From assembly GCA_031399085.1 (NCBI GenBank), contig JANNOQ010000048.1, positions 69,342 through 133,341 on the forward strand: a stretch of 64,000 bases of DNA, read 5' to 3'. This DNA is from R-RK-3 sp031399085. GTDB taxonomy: Bacteria; Pseudomonadota; Alphaproteobacteria; Rhizobiales; Rhodomicrobiaceae. The notes beneath the pieces are model-generated. The model had not been told where the DNA came from and searched no databases. It worked only from the letters and a program-made list of their open reading frames with translations. Below, piece after piece: positions 17,986-25,668 of the stretch. The number at the start of each line of letters is the position of its first letter. Position 1 is the first letter of the stretch. A program made the translations under genes and the position numbers.

Positions 17986-18981
17986 TTAAAAATAACGGGC
18001 ACTAATTGCGACTTTTTCCTGCAGCGGGAACGGCGAAGCCTCGAGCAGCCGGATCTTGGCGAGCTGGCTGCGGTCTCTTGGTTTAAAAGTGCTTTGGAAC
18101 TCTTTCGCGAGCGCGTCTGTAATCGGCAAAATCTCGGTGATGACGCCGCCAACGGAGTTCCGTCCGTCCGACACGGTGACGTTCTGATTCGCGCGGATCG
18201 AAAACAAATAACGGTGCGGGAGATAGGCCAGGACATAGGGCTCGCCGGAATGGATCGTGAGAATCGGATCTCCCGTTCGATAGACATTGCCGATCGAGGG
18301 GACGCTGGCGCCGATCGAACCCGTCACCGGCGCGCGGACCACGCCCTCGGCGTAATGCAACCGCAGATTCTCAAGCGCGTCCTCGGCGCCATCCCTGGCG
18401 GCGTGCAGCGTCGCCAGCTCCTTGTCCAGGGTTTTCTTCTGTGTCGCGAGCTTGACCCGGTCTTGCTGGGCGTTGTAATTGGCGGTCAGCGCGCTGTCAT
18501 AGCTCGATGCGGTCGTGAGGCCAGCCAGCGCCATTTGGTCGAATTTGCCGACTACACGGCTGGCCTCGTCTTCCCGCTTCTTGGCCAGAGGCAGGAGTTC
18601 GGTGACACTTTCGGCGCGAATGGTGAACTCGACGTTGTCGGCGGCCAGACGCGCTCGCCGCGCCGAAAGATCGGCCAGCCGTTCCAGCATCTCGGTTGAC
18701 TGAATGCGCAGGAGTACCTGACCTCGTTCAACCTGCTGGCCTTCCCTCACAGCGACCTGCTCGATCCGCGCTACAAAGGTTGTCGCAATCACCGATTGGT
18801 CTTTGAGCACCAATCCGTCCGCGCGCATGATGAAGAGATCGCCAAACAGATAGTTCAGCACGGCAATCGCGAAAAAGCCAAGCAGCCCCATATAAATCCA
18901 TCGCCCGACTGGATTTGCCGCGACGCGCACCTCGTTTGCAAGCGCGTCGGACCGGGGCCGTTTCTTCAAACCTCGAATCAT
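17986..18981 (-). CDS. HlyD-like membrane-fusion protein (biotin-lipoyl-like domain)
   Basis: Predicted periplasmic adaptor anchored by one N-terminal membrane segment (about residues 27-47, MGLLGFFAIAVLNYLF). Start at 18981, with GGAG six bases upstream; ATG 18987 overlaps that site. After the anchor comes a lipoyl-like half (VARIEQVAVREGQQVERGQVLLRIQS), a long coiled-coil hairpin (about 85-185), the second half (VVRAPVTGSIGASVPSIGNVYRTGDPILTI) and a beta-barrel. It resembles HlyD/Alg44-type proteins of export or polysaccharide systems, but no ABC transporter, outer-membrane channel or synthase is adjacent. It is encoded 58-65 nt behind the zinc-ribbon response regulator, so probably cotranscribed. 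Confidence 0.82.
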   Translation of the reverse strand: MIRGLKKRPRSDALANEVRVAANPVGRWIYMGLLGFFAIAVLNYLFGDLFIMRADGLVLKDQSVIATTFVARIEQVAVREGQQVERGQVLLRIQSTEMLERLADLSARRARLAADNVEFTIRAESVTELLPLAKKREDEASRVVGKFDQMALAGLTTASSYDSALTANYNAQQDRVKLATQKKTLDKELATLHAARDGAEDALENLRLHYAEGVVRAPVTGSIGASVPSIGNVYRTGDPILTIHSGEPYVLAYLPHRYLFSIRANQNVTVSDGRNSVGGVITEILPITDALAKEFQSTFKPRDRSQLAKIRLLEASPFPLQEKVAISARYF

Positions 18982-19045
18982 CACCATCTCCGCATCAAAG
19001 ATCTTATGCCGGGCGTGTCGTTTATGTGAGAACGATGACTAAGCA

Positions 19046-20863
19046 TCAGGCGAAATCCTCCGGCCCAAAGACATGGATTTTTACTCCCAGGTCGAGGCGT
19101 AAACCGGCTCCTGCTGTTTGCTGTATGTCTGCAACGCGGGCTTGCGTATCCGTGGGTTGGACCGCGTGCAACAAGCAGAAATCGTAGGAGTGGCCTTTGA
19201 TGGTCAGTCCCGTTTCGCCGATCAGATTGCGCAGATTTTCTAAAAACAAATCGCGGGCTTGGGTGAACTGGCGCAGCCCCGCCTCTCGGATGATTTCGCG
19301 TTCGTTTTCATAAGCGAGATTGAGAACGCTGAACGGCGTCTTCGCTTCGTTATATTTTTTCGCCGCGGCATTAAGCGCGACGATCAAGTCGAGCGGCAGA
19401 TTGGAGAACCGCATCGAGCGCTGCGCCGGGCCGCGAAGCGCATCGCCCATTTTCAGAAATGCGATGCCTTCGTCGGTGAGCGCATAGGAATAAATGTCCT
19501 TCGAGGCCGCCGCGTCACTATCGATATGGGAGTGGCAGTCGAGACAGATAAAGCCGATCGAGGGGTCCGATCCGGTATGGCCGCAATGCCCGCAAACGAT
19601 CGCTGAGCCGGGCTTGTCGTAATCGACGCTGAAATGCGATAGCGCCTGCCGGCATTTCGGGCAAATCAGTTTGTCGCCACGGCGGAAGTCGGCCTCAATC
19701 CCTTGATAGGCGCATCGGAAATGATGCAAATATTGTTCTTCGCGCAGCTCGGACGATCGGCATTGCGGGCATTCCTCGCGCACATGCAGGCGCGACGAGC
19801 CACAGCGATAGCACAAATGCACGCGGTCGAAGAATTCCCGCCGCAGAAAGCCGCCTTTGCACTGAGCCTCGGCTTCGCGGATCACGTCGGCATCGGCGAG
19901 GGCGAGATTGTAGCGGATCAGCGAGAGATTGCCGGGGTCGTAGCTTGCGGCGAGCGTGCGGTCGCGGACGAAGATGGCGGCGAGCAGCTTTTCGCCCGGG
20001 TCGGCGCTGAACAGCAAATCTTGATGAAGCTGCGCCCGGCGTTCATGAAAGCCTTGGACAAGCCGCCGCATGGCATCGCTGTCGCCATAGGCCGAGGTCG
20101 AAGCGTCAAAATCCGCGTGTGCGCCGAGGGTCCCGGTAAGGTCGATAATCGGAAAAAGATGCAGAGGTTTCTGCTGCCAGATTTGGGCAAGGCTTGACGG
20201 ATCGGCGCTCTCCCGTACGAGAATGGCGTCGATCGAGAGTTGATCGGCGGAGGCTTGCAGCCGCCCGGATGAGAAGCGGGTGGGATTGAAATCATCTGGC
20301 CAACGCAGCAGCTCGAAACCGAGCGTCCAAGATGGCTCGTTTCCTCTCGCGGCCCGCGTGGGCGCGCTGTCCTGATGACTGGGCGATTCCCGAGCGGCGG
20401 TTGGATGGGCGGCGGCGGAACCGCCTGACTCGGCTTCACCAAGCGGCATATCGCGTGACGTCGTCTGCTCGATGACGTTGCAAACCTCGTAGACATCCAA
20501 TGGCTTGGAAAGAATCTGATCGAAATTCTCACAATTTTCGCTATGCGATAAAAGGCCCTCAATATCGGCCGTCATGGCGATCAGCCGCGCCTGTGTTTGG
20601 CCATTCTTTTCGCCGCGATAAGTCCGAGCGACCTGCGCACCGTCAAGCTTAGGCATCCGAAAGTCAATTAAAGCGACATCGTAAGCGTATCGCCGCAGGG
20701 CGTCCAACGCTGATTCGCCATCCTGGAAGATATCGACGGCATGACCACGCTGTAGCAATATTAACTTGAGAAGATCTTGTGTTACTGGACTATCTTCTGC
20801 CACCAAAATACGTTTTTTTGTAGGAGATAATTCTGCCATACTGAAGGTTGTTGGTTGGATCAC
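19046..20863 (-). CDS. Response regulator with zinc-ribbon output region (TackOD1-like)
   Basis: 605 residues. The N-terminal receiver domain (about 17-135) has KRILVAEDSP, the phosphorylatable Asp in VALIDFRMPKLDG and a switch Lys in LSKPLDVYE. An Ala/Ser-rich linker leads to a large C-terminal region. That region carries a cysteine-rich block (about 350-450) with five CxxC pairs: CYRC, CPQC, CPKC, CGHC and CLDC, i.e. several zinc ribbons. It ends in a helical segment. The architecture recalls the thaumarchaeal output domain TackOD1 described by comparative genomics; I assign that from memory. Start is GTG at 20863, alternatively ATG 20839. Followed by the HlyD-like gene. Confidence 0.72.
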   Translation of the reverse strand: MIQPTTFSMAELSPTKKRILVAEDSPVTQDLLKLILLQRGHAVDIFQDGESALDALRRYAYDVALIDFRMPKLDGAQVARTYRGEKNGQTQARLIAMTADIEGLLSHSENCENFDQILSKPLDVYEVCNVIEQTTSRDMPLGEAESGGSAAAHPTAARESPSHQDSAPTRAARGNEPSWTLGFELLRWPDDFNPTRFSSGRLQASADQLSIDAILVRESADPSSLAQIWQQKPLHLFPIIDLTGTLGAHADFDASTSAYGDSDAMRRLVQGFHERRAQLHQDLLFSADPGEKLLAAIFVRDRTLAASYDPGNLSLIRYNLALADADVIREAEAQCKGGFLRREFFDRVHLCYRCGSSRLHVREECPQCRSSELREEQYLHHFRCAYQGIEADFRRGDKLICPKCRQALSHFSVDYDKPGSAIVCGHCGHTGSDPSIGFICLDCHSHIDSDAAASKDIYSYALTDEGIAFLKMGDALRGPAQRSMRFSNLPLDLIVALNAAAKKYNEAKTPFSVLNLAYENEREIIREAGLRQFTQARDLFLENLRNLIGETGLTIKGHSYDFCLLHAVQPTDTQARVADIQQTAGAGLRLDLGVKIHVFGPEDFA

Positions 20864-21221
20864 GACGATTTTCCCAATAGTCTAATTTTCGTTTATAATT
20901 TTGGACGCAACCTAGCCCAGCGCTTTGCAAATGCGCTGACAATGTTTGGGCTTGCCCCAATGCGCCTGAATACGACTCAATGAACTCGCATCTACCTTTA
21001 ATTGTATTATTTAGCAATACAACTATAACGTGTAATTAAATTAATCGGAACGATGCATTCCGTTACGCCCAAGGATTTCCCCGGCGCATCTCAGCCGCGA
21101 TTGGCGGCCATTGGCTAACGTCCTCATACAGACAAATTTAACAACAGCTTCAATCATTCCCTAATAGGTGGGGGTTAAACCATTAGAGTGACAGTTTCTG
21201 CGCCAAAGGAGAGCGGTCGCA
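20864..21221. other. Divergent intergenic region between two signalling operons
   Basis: 358 bases, A+T-rich in the middle, between the zinc-ribbon response regulator (minus) and the CheY-like gene (plus). It contains the inverted repeat at 21002-21022. No convincing gene is present: a 75-residue minus frame (20790-21017) overlaps the start of the response regulator and has no family features. Promoters for both operons presumably lie here. Confidence 0.6.
21002..21022. promoter_or_regulatory. Perfect 7-bp inverted repeat with 7-nt spacer, operator-like
   Basis: TTGTATT-ATTTAGC-AATACAA is a perfect inverted repeat. It is placed roughly midway between the divergent starts at 20863 and 21222, and contains a LysR-type T-N11-A core. 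It could serve as a shared operator. No tract of T follows, so a terminator is unlikely. Confidence 0.4.
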
Positions 21222-21641
21222 ATGAAATCACTGCAACGGATCACCTTTGTCGATGATGAGCCTGATATTCGCGAGATCGTGCAGCTTTCGCTCGAACAAT
21301 TGGGCGGCTTCACGATGCATCTTTGCGAAAGTGGCCCTCAGGCGCTGGAAACGGCGCCAATATTTCATCCCGATCTCTTTTTGCTAGATGTGATGATGCC
21401 GGGCATGAACGGCATTCAGACCTTCCGGCGCCTCAAAGAGATCCCCGAAATCGCCGGCACACCGATCGTGTTTATGACAGCCAAGGCGCAGACGCACGAA
21501 ATCGAGCGATATCATTCGCTAGGGGCTGCCGGCGTCATTCAAAAGCCGTTCAATCCGCTCACTTTGCCGGCTGACATCCAGGCAATCTGGGCAAGATCTC
21601 AATGCGAAAACCGGTGTGCTGAGGGTGCAGGACAAACTTAA
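21222..21641 (+). CDS. CheY-like single-domain response regulator
   Basis: 139 residues, receiver domain only. The acidic pocket is FVDDEPDIRE (Asp 11-12), the phospho-acceptor Asp56 is in LLDVMMPGMNG, the Thr/Ala switch in VFMTAKAQ, and the Lys in VIQKPFNPLTLP. AGGAG stands ten bases upstream of the ATG. There is no output domain, so it must act through protein contacts or phosphorelay. Its 3' end overlaps the Hpt gene by 26 nt, tying the two together. No histidine kinase is adjacent. Confidence 0.92.
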   Translation: MKSLQRITFVDDEPDIREIVQLSLEQLGGFTMHLCESGPQALETAPIFHPDLFLLDVMMPGMNGIQTFRRLKEIPEIAGTPIVFMTAKAQTHEIERYHSLGAAGVIQKPFNPLTLPADIQAIWARSQCENRCAEGAGQT

Positions 21642-21975
21642 TCAGCTAATCGAGAAGCATTGCGAGACCGTCAAGCGCAGTGCGGAAGCTCTCGGCGCTA
21701 TCTTGATGCGGGTCGAGGATGGCAGCATGCCGCCGCGCGCCGGCATTGAGGAGGCCGAAGCGCTGGCACACCAGCTCAAAGGCGGCAGCGGCACAATCGG
21801 TTTTCACGAGATCAGCCGGGCGGCGGCAGCGCTGGACGATCATTTGAAAACTTTGTGCGCCGCGCAGGACACCGTCATCATCGCAGGGATGGGCAAAGCC
21901 GCGGCTTTATTCGTCGAACTTGCGCATGCCGCCAATACCGCGCGCCCTCGCTCCTCCGCGCTTTACGCCGCCTGA
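21616..21975 (+). CDS. Hpt (histidine phosphotransfer) domain protein
   Basis: About 119 residues in a four-helix arrangement. The phospho-acceptor is the His in ALAHQLKGGSGTIGF (residue 52 from the GTG at 21616, 49 if translation begins at GTG 21625). The whole protein is one Hpt domain. It overlaps the preceding response regulator in another frame, implying translational coupling and a phosphorelay pair. The stop codon sits inside the loop of the terminator hairpin. Confidence 0.85.
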   Translation: MLRVQDKLNQLIEKHCETVKRSAEALGAILMRVEDGSMPPRAGIEEAEALAHQLKGGSGTIGFHEISRAAAALDDHLKTLCAAQDTVIIAGMGKAAALFVELAHAANTARPRSSALYAA

Positions 21976-21983
21976 CGGCGTAA
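21963..21983 (+). terminator. Terminator hairpin over the Hpt stop codon
   Basis: TTACGCCG-CCTGA-CGGCGTAA is a perfect 8-bp stem with a 5-nt loop, followed by the T-rich GATTTGCATTTTA. The TGA of the Hpt gene lies in the loop. It separates the operon from the convergent globin gene. Confidence 0.6.
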
Positions 21984-22061
21984 GATTTGCATTTTATGAA
22001 TGAAAATTTTGACGGTCTTTTCGGCAGGCGCTCCGCGTCTGGCGTCCGGTGCTTGGCGGGT

Positions 22062-22667
22062 TCAGGGAAAGCGGAGAATCTGGGCGCGCTCGACATTACG
22101 TGAGATCGCCGCCTTGGCATCGACGCCCGCCGCAGTCGACACGCCATATTGGGAGGCGATGACACTGCGAATGACGCATCCAAAAAAACCCTCGGCGGTT
22201 TGCGGGACGACCGCCGCCTCCTGCATCACGCGCGCGATCATGTCGTAGGCAGCGGTCCAAGCATCCTTAACTTCGGTGGTGTATTCGGAGCCGAGCAGCC
22301 GGCTCAACATCGCCAGCAGCGCCTCACCGACGGCGTCGTAATGCTCATCGACGACGTCGTAGGACATATGTCTGCGGCCCAGTTCGACTACTTCCTGAGA
22401 AATGGCGTCCACCTTATCCAGCGCTTTAATGATGATCGACAGCATTTGCATAAATTTCAGCTTATGCTGCGCCATATCGTCTGGAAAAAGCTGGCGAAAT
22501 TCGGACGAAAGGCGGAACAGCTCATCGTAGAATATGCTACTGGCCTGCAAGGATTGCGGGGCGATGCGCTTAAAACTATCCTGCACGATTTTAATCTGCG
22601 TCGGCGTCATTGCCGTTCGCACGATAAAAATATAACCGCCATATTGGGCGAGGCGAAGCTTACTCAT
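22062..22667 (-). CDS. Single-domain bacterial globin
   Basis: Haem-binding globin, probably for O2 or NO handling in the cytoplasm. The core begins at MTPTQIKIVQDSF and shows FYDELFRL, the distal region FPDDMAQHKLKFMQML, the proximal His in LGRRHMSYDVVDEHYDAVGEALL, and AWTAAYDMIARVM, as in Vitreoscilla/flavohaemoglobin-type globins, but without a reductase domain. Start at 22667 has GGGGGGGA nearby; ATG 22613, closer to usual family starts, has a weaker ribosome site, so the N-terminus is uncertain by 18 residues. A C-terminal extension of about 45 residues follows the globin fold. Confidence 0.88.
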   Translation of the reverse strand: MSKLRLAQYGGYIFIVRTAMTPTQIKIVQDSFKRIAPQSLQASSIFYDELFRLSSEFRQLFPDDMAQHKLKFMQMLSIIIKALDKVDAISQEVVELGRRHMSYDVVDEHYDAVGEALLAMLSRLLGSEYTTEVKDAWTAAYDMIARVMQEAAVVPQTAEGFFGCVIRSVIASQYGVSTAAGVDAKAAISRNVERAQILRFP

Positions 22668-22955
22668 GATCTGTTCCCCCCCTGAGAGAGTCAGTCGTCG
22701 TATTCATTACAGATGTGAAGGGGGCGTTCAAGCATAAGTCGAATATTTAAGATTTAAATGTGTTATTACCTATATTTAATTCAATATAAATTAGCCAGAA
22801 GATTGATCTTGAAATACAAGCGAATGCGAAATCATCGAACACTAAGTCGAGGCTCAATTTCGGATGCGATTTGCCAAATAACCTTAATCTCCACCAAAGC
22901 GTATCAGGGCTTTAGCAAATAAGGGAAGCACGATTTGAAATGATAAGTATGTTTG

Positions 22956-22969
22956 CAATATGCATATTG
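22956..22969. promoter_or_regulatory. 14-bp perfect palindrome
   Basis: CAATATGCATATTG is its own exact reverse complement. It lies about 290 nt upstream of the globin start and 90 nt beyond the lepA stop. It could be an operator, but A+T-rich DNA yields such palindromes more easily. Confidence 0.3.
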
Positions 22970-23026
22970 ATCATAGATTATGGACGACTTCCTAGATAGG
23001 GAAATACGTAGTATTCCGTATCAACG

Positions 23027-23050
23027 AAAAAACTGAAGCCGCCAGCTTTC
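23027..23050 (-). terminator. Probable lepA terminator
   Basis: On the minus strand GAAAGC-TGGCG-GCTTC forms a short stem with one bulged A, followed by AG and six T. It begins 9 nt after the lepA stop. The stem is short, so confidence is moderate. Confidence 0.45.
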
Positions 23051-23059
23051 CCGCGTGCG

Positions 23060-24913
23060 CTAATTCTCATCCATCTTCAACGCCGCGATGAACGCCTCCT
23101 GCGGGATCTCCACCCGCCCGAATTGGCGCATCTTCTTCTTGCCCTCCTTCTGCTTATCGAGCAGCTTGCGCTTGCGGGAGATATCGCCGCCATAGCATTT
23201 GGCGGTCACGTCCTTGCGCATTGCGGAAATCGTTTCGCGCGCGACGATGCGCCCGCCAATCGCCGCCTGGATCGGGATTTGGAACAGATGGCGCGGGATG
23301 AGTTCTTTCAGCTTCTCGCACATCACCCGGCCGCGCTGCTGCGAGCGCGAGCGGTGCACGATCATGGACAGCGCATCGACCGGCTCGGCATTGACGAGGA
23401 TCGACATTTTGACGAGGTCGCCGGGTTCATAGCCGATGATCTGGTAGTCGAATGAGGCATAGCCGCTGGTCACCGATTTCAGCCGGTCGTAAAAATCGAA
23501 CACCACCTCGTTGAGCGGCAGTTCGTACACCACCATGGCGCGGCTGCCGGCATAGGAGAGATCTTTCTGGCGTCCGCGCCGGTCCTCGCAAAGCTTCAGG
23601 ATCGAGCCGAGATATTCGTCGGGCACGAGGATCGTAGCCTTGATCCACGGCTCTTCGATGCGGGCAATCTTCATCACATCCGGCATGTCGGCGGGGTTAT
23701 GCATCTCCTGCGTCGTGCCGTCGGTCATGCTGAGATGGTAGATGACGCTCGGCGCGGTGGTGATCAGGTCGATGTTGAATTCGCGCTCGAGCCGCTCGCG
23801 AACGATTTCGAGATGCAAGAGGCCGAGAAAGCCGCAGCGGAAGCCGAAGCCGAGCGCGGCGGAGGTTTCCATCTCATATTGGAAGGAGGCGTCGTTCAAG
23901 CGCAGCTTGCCCATTGCCTCGCGCAAATCTTCGAATTGCGACGAATCCACCGGAAACAGACCGCAGAAAACCACCGGCTGGGCGTCCTTGAAGCCGGGCA
24001 GCGCTTGTTTCGCCGGGCGCTTCTCGTCGGTGATGGTGTCGCCGACGCGGGTGTCGGCCACTTCCTTGATGGCGGCGGTGAAGAAGCCGATCTCGCCGGT
24101 GGCCAGGCTGTCGCGGATTTCCGATTTCGGGCGGAAAATGCCGACGCGGTCGACCAGATAGCTGCCGCCGGTCGCCATCAGCTTGACGCGCTGCCCCTTG
24201 GACATCTTGCCGTCCACCACGCGAACGAGCACGACGACCCCGAGATAGGCATCGTACCAGCTATCGACGAGCATGGCTTTGAGCGGGGCTTCAGGGTCGC
24301 CTTTCGGGGCGGGGAGCCGGTGGACGATGGCCTCCAGGACCTCAGCGACGCCGAGGCCGGATTTGGCCGAAATTTCCAGCGCTTCGGAAGCGTCCAGCCC
24401 AATCACATCCTCGATCTGCTGGCGCACCCGGTCCGGCTCGGCGGCGGGCAGATCGATCTTGTTGAGGACGGGGACGATCTCGTGATTATTGTCGAGCGCC
24501 TTATAGACATTGGCGAGCGTCTGCGCCTCGACGCCCTGGCTGGCGTCCACCACCAGCAGCGAGCCTTCGCAGGCGGCGAGCGACCGGCTGACTTCATAGG
24601 TGAAGTCCACATGGCCGGGCGTGTCGATCAGATTGAGCTGATAATCGAGGCCGTCGCGGGCGCGATAGTCCAGCCGCACGGTCTGCGCCTTGATGGTGAT
24701 GCCGCGCTCGCGCTCGAGATCCATCGAGTCGAGCACCTGAGCCTTCATCTCACGCGCCGAGAGGCCGCCGCAAAGCTGGATCAGCCGGTCGGCCAGGGTC
24801 GATTTCCCATGGTCGATATGGGCGACGATGGAGAAATTGCGGATACGCGATTGCGGCGGCGCGTCCGCTTTCGTGGCCGCCGCAGACGTTACAGTTGGGC
24901 TCGGTGTGCTCAT
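23060..24913 (-). CDS. lepA: Elongation factor 4 (LepA)
   Basis: Translational GTPase that binds ribosomes and back-translocates or aids assembly under stress. 617 residues; about 20 low-complexity residues precede the usual start RIRNFSIVAHIDHGKSTL. G motifs are AHIDHGKST (G1), DTPGHVDF (G3) and NKIDLP (G4). The LepA C-terminal domain follows with GVLMCEKL-like RGRVMCEKLKELIPR, ARETISAMRKDVTAKCYGGDISRKRKLLDKQKEGKKKMR. In many alphaproteobacteria it stands alone, as here. Confidence 0.97.
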   Translation of the reverse strand: MSTPSPTVTSAAATKADAPPQSRIRNFSIVAHIDHGKSTLADRLIQLCGGLSAREMKAQVLDSMDLERERGITIKAQTVRLDYRARDGLDYQLNLIDTPGHVDFTYEVSRSLAACEGSLLVVDASQGVEAQTLANVYKALDNNHEIVPVLNKIDLPAAEPDRVRQQIEDVIGLDASEALEISAKSGLGVAEVLEAIVHRLPAPKGDPEAPLKAMLVDSWYDAYLGVVVLVRVVDGKMSKGQRVKLMATGGSYLVDRVGIFRPKSEIRDSLATGEIGFFTAAIKEVADTRVGDTITDEKRPAKQALPGFKDAQPVVFCGLFPVDSSQFEDLREAMGKLRLNDASFQYEMETSAALGFGFRCGFLGLLHLEIVRERLEREFNIDLITTAPSVIYHLSMTDGTTQEMHNPADMPDVMKIARIEEPWIKATILVPDEYLGSILKLCEDRRGRQKDLSYAGSRAMVVYELPLNEVVFDFYDRLKSVTSGYASFDYQIIGYEPGDLVKMSILVNAEPVDALSMIVHRSRSQQRGRVMCEKLKELIPRHLFQIPIQAAIGGRIVARETISAMRKDVTAKCYGGDISRKRKLLDKQKEGKKKMRQFGRVEIPQEAFIAALKMDEN

Positions 24914-25003
24914 GGGGGGATAGATAATGTAAAAGCTGCGGCGCGCAAAGGCCTTCCGCTCGGAAACGGCGGCGGCGCAAGATGTCTCACAACGAGTTCT
25001 TCC

Positions 25004-25299
25004 TTATTCGCCGTCGCGCTTGAGCCATTGGCTCGGTTCGCTGTGCAGATGCGCGACGGCGACGATGACAAGGCCGCCGGGTTTCGCGCGGTAGATCAGC
25101 CCGTAGGGAAAGCGATGCAGACGGCAGCGCCGCGTGTTTTCGCTCAGTTGATGCCAGGCGTCTGGAAACGCCGCTAAGCGCGCCAAGGCGGCCTCAACCT
25201 CATCGAGAAACCTGTCGCCGATGCCTATGCTCTGCGCGTCGTAATGGCTGTCGCCTCAGCTAAATCCTTTTCGGCGGCCAGCGCAAACCGCAGGTTCAT
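25004..25299 (-). pseudogene. ParE/RelE-type toxin, frameshifted
   Basis: The ATG at 25299 overlaps the antitoxin stop (ATGA). It reads MNLRFALAAEKDLAEATA and then runs into a TAG within 7 codons. One base short, the next frame continues the family sequence as HYDAQSIGIGDRFLDEVEAA, then LARLAAFPDAWHQLSENTRR and LIYRAKPGGLVIVAVAHLHSEPSQW to the stop at 25004. A single missing base at about 25243-25248 explains both halves. ParE toxins inhibit gyrase; this copy should be inactive unless the break is a sequencing error or is bypassed. Confidence 0.8.
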
Positions 25300-25526
25300 G
25301 AACCGCGTAAGCGGCGCAGCTCCGCGACGGCCTCTGCGGCGTCGCGCACCGGCATATCTCCTTCGCCGATAGACTTTAGGCGTCGCTCAGCTTCCTGTGC
25401 CCATAAGGCATCAAGTCGGGGATCGGGCGCGTCGAGGCTGGCGAGCAGATCGTCAACAAGCTCAGCCCGTTCGGCGACCGTCAGCTTTCGCGCCTCCAGG
25501 CTCAGATGCTTCAATCTTTCGTTCAT
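25296..25526 (-). CDS. Antitoxin of the addiction-module (TIGR02574-like) family
   Basis: 76-residue acidic protein: KHLSLEARKLTVAERAELVDDLLASLDAPDPRLDALWAQEAERRLKSIGEG matches the RelB/addiction-component antitoxins, normally encoded just before a ParE toxin. The start codon is an ATG at 25526. The toxin frame begins inside its stop codon but is broken. The antitoxin itself looks intact, leaving an orphan or a neutralising remnant. Confidence 0.82.
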   Translation of the reverse strand: MNERLKHLSLEARKLTVAERAELVDDLLASLDAPDPRLDALWAQEAERRLKSIGEGDMPVRDAAEAVAELRRLRGS

Positions 25527-25668
25527 GGGTGGTGTTTCTGTGTTGCAGGAATGGCAACGCCTTCTATCCCTTGATCCTACTGCTTGTGCCGCAGAACCGC
25601 ATCAAGAAAGCGGCCGACGCAAAGATTGCGCATCGCTTGCCTTCGGCGAGATGTAAAGAAGTAAGGTT

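Larger units (their letters stand above)
22668..23059. other. A+T-rich intergenic region between lepA and the globin gene
   Basis: About 390 bases, much richer in A+T than the flanks. It holds a 14-bp perfect palindrome (22956-22969), a weaker inverted repeat around TACGTA at 22999-23016, and the probable lepA terminator at 23027-23050. The globin promoter must lie at its left end. No open frame worth calling and no clear FNR/NnrR box. Confidence 0.6.

Noticed and set aside
20790..21017. 75-codon minus-strand ORF upstream of the zinc-ribbon regulator
   Set aside because: It overlaps the regulator start in another frame, and has no Shine-Dalgarno sequence or family features.
21045..21063. Possible EcfG (general stress) promoter GGAAC...GTT
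   Set aside because: Only 10 bases separate the elements, whereas EcfG promoters need about 16-17. I see it as a chance inverted repeat CGGAA-N7-TTCCG.
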